Of a stretch of 64,000 bases of DNA, positions 57,864 to 64,000 are shown one piece after another. The stretch is from Ottowia sp. SB7-C50 (lineage in GTDB: Bacteria > Pseudomonadota > Gammaproteobacteria > Burkholderiales > Burkholderiaceae_C). Position 1 is the first letter of the stretch; each line of letters starts with the position of its first letter. The position numbers and the translations under genes are program-made. Under the pieces are notes generated by a model, which saw nothing but the letters and a program-made list of their open reading frames with translations, did no database searches and was not told the origin of the DNA. The stretch covers positions 3,224,001 to 3,288,000 of the forward strand of contig NZ_CP136995.1 of the NCBI RefSeq assembly GCF_033110285.1, given 5' to 3'.

Positions 57864-57892
57864 ATGCATAAAGATATCATATTTTTATGCAT
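57864..57892. promoter_or_regulatory. inverted repeat ATGCATAAA/TTTATGCAT upstream of fic
   Basis: A perfect 9-bp inverted repeat with an 11-base spacer (gatatcatatt) lies in an AT-rich patch, the most AT-rich spot between the fic and crotonase genes. It may bind the winged-helix end of the Fic protein itself, by analogy with self-regulated fic genes. Confidence 0.5.
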
Positions 57893-57958
57893 GTCTGCAC
57901 GGACAATGGCAGAGCTTTCACTTTTCCATGCAAATCGGATGCGGCCTGCCTCACCAGT

Positions 57959-58774
57959 TCACGGAGTTGAATACTTCGGCGCCCGCCGTTCGCGCAGGCT
58001 CGCCACGCCTTCCTGCACGTCCGGTCCGGCGAAGCCCATGAATTCGAGCGCGAGGGAGGTGTCGAAGCTCGGCCCCGCCTGCCGGTACCAGTTGTTGAGC
58101 GAATACTTGGTCCAGCGGATCGCGGTGGTGCTGCCGGCGGCCAGCTTGTCGGCCACTTCGTAGGCCTTGTCCAGCAACTGGTCGTCCTCCACGGCCAGCG
58201 ACACCAGGCCGATGCGCTCGGCTTCTTCGCCCGTCACGGCTTCGCACAGCATCAGGTAGTACTTGGCCTTGGCCATGCCGCACAGCAGCGGCCAGCAGAT
58301 GGCGGCATGGTCACCCGCCGCCACGCCCAGGCGCGTATGGCCGTCCACGATCTTCGCGCTCTTGGCGGCAATCGAGATGTCGGCCAGCAGCCCCGCCACC
58401 AGCCCCGCGCCCACCGCCGGGCCGTGCATGGCGCTGACGATGGGCTTGTCGCAGTTGATGACGTTGTAGACCAGGTCGCGCGCCTCTTTCCACACGCGCG
58501 TGCGCACGGCAAAGTCGCTGGCCATGTCCTGCACCAGCGCCAGGTCGCCGCCGCCCGAAAAGCCCATGCCTTCGCCGCGCAGCACCACGGCGCGCACGCT
58601 GTCGTCCTGGTCGATGTCGCGCCAGATCTCGCACAGCTCCCAGTGGCCGTCGTGCGCGGCGGTGGGCAGCTTGCCGTTCTTGGCCCTCATCTGCAGGTCC
58701 AGCACGGCGTTGTTGGCGCCGCGGCGCGTGATGTTGAAGGTGGTGTAGCGGCTGTAATCGACGGTGCGGCTCAT
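57959..58774 (-). CDS. enoyl-CoA hydratase/isomerase (crotonase) family protein
   Basis: A 271-residue crotonase. The oxyanion-hole segments are [13 protein letters not shown] and [20 protein letters not shown]. The usual FGQPE-type glutamate region reads [20 protein letters not shown], with no glutamate at the first catalytic position. It resembles a subgroup with unassigned CoA substrates. Start ATG 58774 is preceded by GAGGAGA. Confidence 0.83.
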   Translation of the reverse strand: MSRTVDYSRYTTFNITRRGANNAVLDLQMRAKNGKLPTAAHDGHWELCEIWRDIDQDDSVRAVVLRGEGMGFSGGGDLALVQDMASDFAVRTRVWKEARDLVYNVINCDKPIVSAMHGPAVGAGLVAGLLADISIAAKSAKIVDGHTRLGVAAGDHAAICWPLLCGMAKAKYYLMLCEAVTGEEAERIGLVSLAVEDDQLLDKAYEVADKLAAGSTTAIRWTKYSLNNWYRQAGPSFDTSLALEFMGFAGPDVQEGVASLRERRAPKYSTP

Positions 58775-58848
58775 GGGTGTCTCCTCGGAAATGATGCGAA
58801 CGATGATAGCGAGGCGCCGCAAGCGCCCGATGCCGCTATGCTGCCCGC

Positions 58849-59262
58849 ATGAAAGCCCTGTTCCACCTGGCCTACCACGTGACGGACCTTGACGCGGCGC
58901 GCCGCTTCTACGGCGGCGTGCTGGGCTGCCGCGAAGGCCGCAGCACCGACACGTGGGTCGATTTCGACTTCTTCGGCCACCAGATCTCGCTGCACCTGGG
59001 CGAGCCGTTCAAGACCACCGACACCGGCCGCGTGGGCGACCACTGGGTTCCAATGCCGCACCTGGGCCTAATCCTGCAGCGCGCCGACTGGCAGGCCATG
59101 GCCGACCGGCTGACCGCTGCCGGCACCGCGTTCGTCATCGCGCCGCACCTGCGCTTTGCCGGCCAGCCGGGCGAGCAATGGACCATGTTCTTCCGCGATC
59201 CGTTCGGCAATCCGATCGAGGTCAAGGGCTTCGAGGACCTGGCGTCGGTGTACGCTGCCTGA
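58849..59262 (+). CDS. VOC (glyoxalase/dioxygenase-fold) protein
   Basis: A 137-residue single VOC module pair of the COG3565 type. Metal-site residues are visible in [29 protein letters not shown] and the terminal [13 protein letters not shown]. Its function is unknown, possibly a small aromatic or aldehyde-binding enzyme. It is divergent from the crotonase gene and convergent with the DMT transporter. Confidence 0.83.
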   Translation: MKALFHLAYHVTDLDAARRFYGGVLGCREGRSTDTWVDFDFFGHQISLHLGEPFKTTDTGRVGDHWVPMPHLGLILQRADWQAMADRLTAAGTAFVIAPHLRFAGQPGEQWTMFFRDPFGNPIEVKGFEDLASVYAA

Positions 59263-59266
59263 CGCC

Positions 59267-60109
59267 TCAGGCCGCCGGCCGCGCGCGAAACACCAGCACC
59301 AGCCCGGCGACAACCAGCCCCAAACCCATCATCGCCAGCGGCGCCATGCGGTTGCCCAGCAGCCACCAGTCCAGCAGCGCCGTGCCGCCCGGCACCAGAT
59401 AGAACAGGCTGGTCACGTTGACCAGGTTGCCCGCGCGAAGCAGGCGGTACAGCAGCACCGTGGCGCCCACCGAGATCACCGCGCCCAGCCACAGCACCGA
59501 CACCGCCAGCATCGGATGCGCATCCAGCCGCAGCGGCTGCGTAGGCAGCAGCGCCAGGCACAACACCAGCGCCACCGCGCACTGCAGCGGCAGCACGCGC
59601 GTGGGCGGCTGCGCGATGCGCTTTTGCGCCATGGTGCCCAGCGTGATGCAGCCCAGCGCCGCCAGCGCCCAGCCCACGCCGGCCACCGACACGCGCGCGT
59701 GCAACAGGCTGTCAAGCACCACCAGCACCAGCCCGGCCAGTGCCAACGCCAGCCCCAGCCAGCGCAGGGCGGGCGCCTTGCGCTCTTGAAACAGCAGCGT
59801 CACGATGGGCTGCACACCCAGGATGGTGGCCAGCGCGCCGGGCGTCAGGCCGTGGTCCAGCGCCAGAAAGTACGCGCACGAATAGCCGCCCACCAGCAGC
59901 AGGCCGGTGGCCGCCACCTGCCATCGCGTGCCCGGTTCCGGCAGCCCATGCCGGCTGCGCCAGCCCAGCAGGCACAGCACCGCCAGCGCCACGCCGAAGC
60001 GCAGCGTCAGCAAGACAAACGGAGAGGCATGGTCCAGCCCCCAACGTGAAAAGATGGCGCCGCTGCTCCACAGCAGCACGAACAGCGCCGTCGGCCATGC
60101 GTTCAACAT
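59267..60109 (-). CDS. EamA/DMT-family transporter
   Basis: 280 residues with ten predicted membrane helices in two EamA repeats. The N-terminus FVLLWSSGAIFSRWGLDHAS and the mid-protein VLQ/CITLGTMAQKRIAQPP are typical of this permease family. It probably exports a metabolite. Its stop lies 2 bases from the stop of the convergent VOC gene. Confidence 0.87.
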   Translation of the reverse strand: MLNAWPTALFVLLWSSGAIFSRWGLDHASPFVLLTLRFGVALAVLCLLGWRSRHGLPEPGTRWQVAATGLLLVGGYSCAYFLALDHGLTPGALATILGVQPIVTLLFQERKAPALRWLGLALALAGLVLVVLDSLLHARVSVAGVGWALAALGCITLGTMAQKRIAQPPTRVLPLQCAVALVLCLALLPTQPLRLDAHPMLAVSVLWLGAVISVGATVLLYRLLRAGNLVNVTSLFYLVPGGTALLDWWLLGNRMAPLAMMGLGLVVAGLVLVFRARPAA

Positions 60110-60319
60110 GATGAGTCACCCGAGAGAAAAAGTCCTTCCACCACGCAGCACGCACAAGCGCGCCACGGGCGCCGAGGCCGGCGCCAGGTCGGCCGGTGCG
60201 TCAGGCGAAGGGGTTCAGCCCATCGCCCGCGCGCCCGCGGGAGGGGCGGCGACGGCGGGAGGACTCAGGTGACGAGGGGACATGGACGGATGATAGCGGG
60301 GCTGGACGCCGGCTCACTC

Positions 60320-60366
60320 ATGCTATCTTTATTATAGCTTCAAGCGCTTTACCAGAAAGCGCTAGG
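60320..60366. repeat. TATAGC-type repeat forming the FAH gene end
   Basis: tgctatctttattatagctt is followed by caagcgctttaccagaaagc and gctaggc. The stem is agcgctt-taccag-aaagcgct. The stop codon of the FAH-family gene (60362-60364, minus strand) lies inside it. The remainder of the 252-bp gap to the DMT start shows no gene. Confidence 0.75.
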
Positions 60367-61372
60367 CGCCAAATTGACTTACTTTCTGGTCGATGGCGCC
60401 AAACACCGACATGCCATCCCTGCCCTTCATCTCGATGCGCACGGTGTCGCCGAATTTCATGTAGTCGGTTTGCGGTGCGCCATCCTGCAGGGTTTCCATG
60501 GCGCGCTTTTCAGCGATGCAGCCATAACCCTTGGGCCAGTCGCGGCGGCCGTCCTTTTCGACGCCGGGGTTGCTGACGGTGCCGCTGCCGACGATGCTGC
60601 CGGCGCGCAGGCGCCGCGTGCGCGCGGCGTGGGCGATGAGCTGGCCAAAGTGAAAGCGCATGTCGGGGCCGGCGTCGCACATCGCCACCTTGCGGCCGTT
60701 CCAGCTGACCTGCATCGTCAGGTGCAAGCGGCCTTCCTGCCAGGCGTCGCCCAGTTCGTCGGGCGTGACGGCGACGGGGCCGAAGGCGGTTGAGGGCTTG
60801 CCGTGGAAGAAGCCGAAACCCTTGGCCAGTTCGTCGGGGATCAGGTGGCGCAGGCTGACGTCGTTGACCAGCATCAGCAGGCGGATCGCGTCCAGGCCCT
60901 GCTCGGGCGTGGCGGCCATGGGCACGTCGCCGGTGATGACGGCCAATTCGGCCTCGAAATCGATGCCGAAGGATTCGCTGGCGACGCGGATGTCGTCCTG
61001 CGCGCCCAGAAGATCGTCGCTGCCGCCCTGGTACATCAGCGGCTCGGTGAAGTAACTCTCGGGCACTTCGCTGCCGCGCGCGGCGCGCACCAGCTCGACG
61101 TGGTTCAGGTAGGCCGAGCCGTCGGCCCACTGGTAGGCGCGCGGCAGCGGCGCCATGCACAGCGCCGGATCGAACGGGAACGCGTGCCGCGCCTTGCCGT
61201 GGTTGAGCGTGTCGCTCAGGTCCTGCAACTGCGGCGAAATGAAGTTCCAGTCGTCCAGCGCCTGCTGCAGGCGGCTGGCGATGCCGGTCGCATAATGGGC
61301 CGTGGTCAGGTCGCGCGAGACGACCACCAGTTGCCCGTCGCGCGAGCCGTCTTTGTAGGTTGCCAGTTTCAT
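60362..61372 (-). CDS. fumarylacetoacetate hydrolase family protein
   Basis: A 336-residue FAH-fold hydrolase. The metal-binding region includes ESFGIDFEAELAVITGDVP (three acidic residues) and VGSGTVSNPGVEKDG. An N-terminal domain begins MKLATYKDGSRDGQLVVVSR. Family members cleave C-C bonds in aromatic catabolites such as fumarylacetoacetate or fumarylpyruvate. The exact substrate is unclear. It is divergent from the DUF3108 gene. Confidence 0.86.
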   Translation of the reverse strand: MKLATYKDGSRDGQLVVVSRDLTTAHYATGIASRLQQALDDWNFISPQLQDLSDTLNHGKARHAFPFDPALCMAPLPRAYQWADGSAYLNHVELVRAARGSEVPESYFTEPLMYQGGSDDLLGAQDDIRVASESFGIDFEAELAVITGDVPMAATPEQGLDAIRLLMLVNDVSLRHLIPDELAKGFGFFHGKPSTAFGPVAVTPDELGDAWQEGRLHLTMQVSWNGRKVAMCDAGPDMRFHFGQLIAHAARTRRLRAGSIVGSGTVSNPGVEKDGRRDWPKGYGCIAEKRAMETLQDGAPQTDYMKFGDTVRIEMKGRDGMSVFGAIDQKVSQFGA

Positions 61373-61458
61373 GAATGCTTGGGACTCGATGCACCCGCGC
61401 CCACCGAGGGCGGCGCGTCCAAAGGGCACCAGCCCGGCGGCTGGCGGCATGGCGCTGA

Positions 61459-62550
61459 ATGGCCGAAGCGGATTCTAGGCGCTGGCCTGCGCCCTGGCGG
61501 CGCCCGCCGCTGCCACTGCTGGCCGCCGTGATGGCGGCGCATGCGCTGCTGCTGGGGCTGCGCCCACCGCCCGCCACGCCGTCGGTGCGGCCGGCGGCAC
61601 CGGTGGTACAGGTGCGCGTGGTCGATGCGCCTGCCCCAGGCGCGCATCAGCATGCGGACCGACCGGCAGAGCCGCGCCTGGCCACGCCGCAGGCACCGCA
61701 GCGCGTGGTCATGGCCTCGCCCGTGTCGCGGCCGGCGGCGCGTGCGGCGCCGGATCGCGCGGTGGCCAGAAATGCAGCGGCGCGCACCGCGACGGCTAGG
61801 CCGGCGACGATGGCGGCCGTCGCTGTGGCCGAGCCGCCAGCCGATCGCACGCCCGAAGCCGCGCCCACGCCGTCCGCAGCGCCCGCGGCCCACGACAGCC
61901 CGCCCGCCCCGGTGCGACTGCCGACGTCGGCACGGCTGCGCTACCAGGTACATGGCACGGCGCGCGGCCAGCCGTTCGATACCGAGGCGCAGCTGACATG
62001 GCAGCGCGACGGCGACCGCTACGAAGCCGAATGGACGGTGCAACTGCCCGCACAGGGCCAGCGCACGCAGCGCAGCGAAGGGGCGGTGACCGTGGCGGGC
62101 CTGGCGCCCGCGCGCTACGCCGAACAGGCGCGCGGCGAACGCGCGGCCCACTTTGACCCGGCGGGCGGCCGCATCCGCTTTTCGGCCAACACGCCCGATG
62201 CCGCGCTGCGCCCGGGCGCGCAGGACCGCTTGAGCGCGCCCCTGCAACTGGGCGGCCTGATCGCCGCCGCGCCGCACCGCTACCTGCCCGGCGACGTCAT
62301 CGTGCTGCCCACCGCCGGCGTGCGCGACGCCGAGCCCTGGCAGTGGGAGGTGCTGCCCGACGAAGTGCTGCAGATTGACGACCGCCCCCTGCCCTGCACG
62401 AAGCTGGTGCGCCACCCGCGGCGCGACTACGACGCGCGGGTCGAGCTGTGGCTGGCGCGCGACCACGCCTATCTGCCGGCGCGCCTGCGCACCACGGCGT
62501 TCAACGGCGATGTGGTCGACCAGCAGCTGGCCGCCCTGCCGCCCCGTTGA
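61459..62550 (+). CDS. DUF3108 family protein
   Basis: 363 residues. One N-terminal membrane helix (LPLLAAVMAAHALLLGL) is followed by an alanine/proline-rich linker (about 45-155). A C-terminal DUF3108 beta-rich domain begins LRYQVHGTARGQPFDTEAQL and ends TTAFNGDVVDQQLAALPPR. The family may act in the envelope; its role is unknown. It starts 86 bases from the divergent FAH gene. Confidence 0.82.
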   Translation: MAEADSRRWPAPWRRPPLPLLAAVMAAHALLLGLRPPPATPSVRPAAPVVQVRVVDAPAPGAHQHADRPAEPRLATPQAPQRVVMASPVSRPAARAAPDRAVARNAAARTATARPATMAAVAVAEPPADRTPEAAPTPSAAPAAHDSPPAPVRLPTSARLRYQVHGTARGQPFDTEAQLTWQRDGDRYEAEWTVQLPAQGQRTQRSEGAVTVAGLAPARYAEQARGERAAHFDPAGGRIRFSANTPDAALRPGAQDRLSAPLQLGGLIAAAPHRYLPGDVIVLPTAGVRDAEPWQWEVLPDEVLQIDDRPLPCTKLVRHPRRDYDARVELWLARDHAYLPARLRTTAFNGDVVDQQLAALPPR

Positions 62551-62694
62551 GCGGCGCGCCCCGGGCCTATCCTGCCGCGCGCCCTTGGCTGACACGCGCT
62601 GGGCGGGGCTGCGTACACCTTGAAAGCGGCTGATGCGTTGTTATATGCAGGTACTGAAACCACTTCAGTCCATTCTGAAAGGCTCTACCCACTG

Positions 62695-62976
62695 ATGAAC
62701 ACGCTTTACGATTCCGACAGCTTCGCGGTCGTTCACCTGCTGCCCGACGCGCCGACCGGCACGCCCGTGCAAGAAGGCAAGCCCGTGCTCGCGCGCCACG
62801 GATTCGAGATCGTGGACAAGCGGTCCGGCAAGGAGGTCTATCTGGACGGTCTGTGGGCCGAGCTGTTCCAGCAGCGCATTGCCGCCTGGCAGATGAACAC
62901 GCCCACGCAGGAAGAGGTCGAAGACACGCTCGAAGGCTACGCCGAACTGGCGCAGAACCCGGTGGTGGTTCACTGA
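62695..62976 (+). CDS. DUF3567 (BTH_I0359-type) protein
   Basis: A 93-residue acidic cytoplasmic protein. MNTLYDSDSFAVVHLLPDAP, GFEIVDKRSGKEVYLDGLWA and FQQRIAAWQMNTPTQEEVED are diagnostic of this betaproteobacterial family, whose function is unknown. The ATG at 62695 is preceded by an AT-richer leader that probably contains its promoter. Confidence 0.87.
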   Translation: MNTLYDSDSFAVVHLLPDAPTGTPVQEGKPVLARHGFEIVDKRSGKEVYLDGLWAELFQQRIAAWQMNTPTQEEVEDTLEGYAELAQNPVVVH

Positions 62977-63059
62977 CGACCAACCCGAAGCGCTGACGCG
63001 ACTCCCCTCAAGGGGCGCACCTGGCAGCCGGTACAAGCCCGGCGGCGGGTGCCACGAAC

Positions 63060-63093
63060 AGGCCCGCGCTGAAGAGCTGGGCCTTTTCATTTT
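63060..63093 (+). terminator. probable factor-independent terminator after the DUF3567 gene
   Basis: AGGCCC (63060-63065) pairs with GGGCCT (63079-63084), followed by ttcatttt. The T-rich tract on the plus strand supports termination of DUF3567 transcription. It abuts the stop of the convergent AbrB-family gene. Confidence 0.6.
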
Positions 63094-64000
63094 CTGGCAC
63101 CGCTACGCGCCGACCACCAGCGGAACATCGGCTCGGCCAGCAGCAGCACGGCCACCAGGCGGCAGACCTGAAACGCCGTCACCACCGGCACCCCCAGTTG
63201 CAGCACCTTGGCGGTGATCGCCATTTCGGTGATGCCGCCGGGCGACGTGGCCAGCATCAGCGTCACCGGATGAATGCCGGTGGCCCACGACAACACCCAG
63301 GCAAACGCGCCGCACAGTGCGATCATGCCCAGCGTGCCCAGCACGGCGGCCAGCAGCCAGCGCGGCGCGGCGTGCAGAAACTGGCGCGTGAAGCGCACGC
63401 CCAGGCTGATGCCGATCACCAGTTGCGCCGCGTTGGTCAATGCCGTCGGCACGGCCGACAGATGCACGCCCGCCATGGTCGGCACCATGGCCGCCAGCAG
63501 CGCGCCGATGAACCAGGGGTTGGCGCGGCCCGTCAGCCGCATCAGCCACGCACCGGCACCGGTGGCCAGCGCCAGCCACAGCAGGCCGGGCCATTCGGCC
63601 ACGCGCGGGCCGGGCGGCGTCATGTCCAGCGCCTGCAGGTGCCAGTGCTGCTTGGCCCATTGCATCGCAAACGGAATGCTGAGCACCACCACGGCCATGC
63701 GCACGCTGTGCGCCGCCGCCACCAGGTCGGTGCGGGCGCCGCAGCGTTCGGCCAGCAACGTCATTTCCGAAGCCCCGCCGATGGCGCCCGAGAAATACGT
63801 CGTCGCGCGCCGCTCCGTCGGCGTCAGCCCCTGCAGCCCGTCGGCCAGCGCCCTTTGCAGCCAGGCGCCAAAACCCAGGCCCAGCGCCGTGGCCCACAGT
63901 ATCGCCAGCGCCACCGCCCACCACAGGCTCAACACCAGCGCGGTGACTTCGGGCGTGAAGTACAGCCCCAGCGCCGCGCCGATGGCCCATTGGCCGCCGT
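63087..64000 (-). CDS. AbrB-family (COG3180) membrane protein, partial at window end
   Basis: The last 304 codons of a polytopic inner-membrane protein of the AbrB/ammonia-monooxygenase-regulator family. The signature elements are FSGAIGGASEMTLLAERCGA and the second-copy ATSPGGITEMAITAKVLQLG. These are the two related glycine-rich loops of the duplicated fold. The frame stays open to base 64000, so the N-terminus is outside the window. The role is unclear; the family has been linked to transport. Confidence 0.85.
   Translation of the reverse strand, partial: GGQWAIGAALGLYFTPEVTALVLSLWWAVALAILWATALGLGFGAWLQRALADGLQGLTPTERRATTYFSGAIGGASEMTLLAERCGARTDLVAAAHSVRMAVVVLSIPFAMQWAKQHWHLQALDMTPPGPRVAEWPGLLWLALATGAGAWLMRLTGRANPWFIGALLAAMVPTMAGVHLSAVPTALTNAAQLVIGISLGVRFTRQFLHAAPRWLLAAVLGTLGMIALCGAFAWVLSWATGIHPVTLMLATSPGGITEMAITAKVLQLGVPVVTAFQVCRLVAVLLLAEPMFRWWSARSGARK

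Noticed and set aside
60110..60300. Small gene upstream of the DMT transporter
   Set aside because: Short frames there have no ribosome-binding site, no family resemblance and contain simple GC-rich sequence.

Overview
The window is about 64 kb of very GC-rich DNA, densely packed with genes. The spc ribosomal operon order, a DUF3567 protein, PhaM, two Bug-type tripartite tricarboxylate receptors, a DUF4148 protein and a dispersed TATAGC...GCGCTTG hairpin repeat all point to a betaproteobacterium, most likely of the family Comamonadaceae. This is inference from gene content and style; no 16S rRNA gene is present.

Layout. 1-3222: spc ribosomal operon on the minus strand, rplN to rpsE (rpsE runs off the window). 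3381-6641: glpD and a frameshifted glpK. 6694-10464: a GntR/FCD regulator divergent from a thiamine-diphosphate enzyme and a Bug receptor, with a perfect palindrome between them. 10651-15795: a glyoxalase-like protein, a phytase-like esterase, proC, a PilJ-N protein and ubiA. 16094-19136: class A acid phosphatase, three micro-ORFs made by a 137-bp tandem repeat, oxyR and a PAP2 phosphatase, all joined by overlapping stop and start codons. 19215-22673: recG and queA. 22622-27083: a tight operon resembling salicylate 5-hydroxylase (alpha, beta, ferredoxin) with an isochorismate-pyruvate-lyase-like mutase and a Bug receptor, divergent from a LysR regulator. 27164-33083: TPR methyltransferase, tgt, dacB (frameshifted) and a BON-MscS channel. 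33228-46864: mostly single genes of general metabolism and transport, plus a low-GC HEPN-like gene. 46877-49133: FIST protein and PhaM. 49250-55949: a copper operon with SCO, two PCuAC-type proteins, two DUF2946 proteins, a Crp-family regulator, the MbnP/MbnH metallo-mystery pair and a predicted outer-membrane protein. 56053-64000: GST, Fic, crotonase, VOC, DMT transporter, FAH-family hydrolase, DUF3108, DUF3567 and an AbrB-family membrane protein that runs off the end.

Two themes cut across the window. First, five genes (thiamine-diphosphate enzyme, glpK, dacB, MFS-acyltransferase, outer-membrane protein) are each put out of frame at a C or G run of 6 to 8 bases. Base-calling error is the simplest explanation, so these genes may be intact in the organism. 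Second, several families of short palindromic repeats fill the gaps between genes, form gene ends and stop codons, and have entered coding sequence in frame (glpK, recG).

The most unusual structures are the 137-bp repeat that turns the oxyR start region into a chain of coupled micro-ORFs, the MbnP/MbnH copper operon with an attached barrel-like protein, and the dioxygenase operon that contains a chorismate-mutase-fold enzyme.
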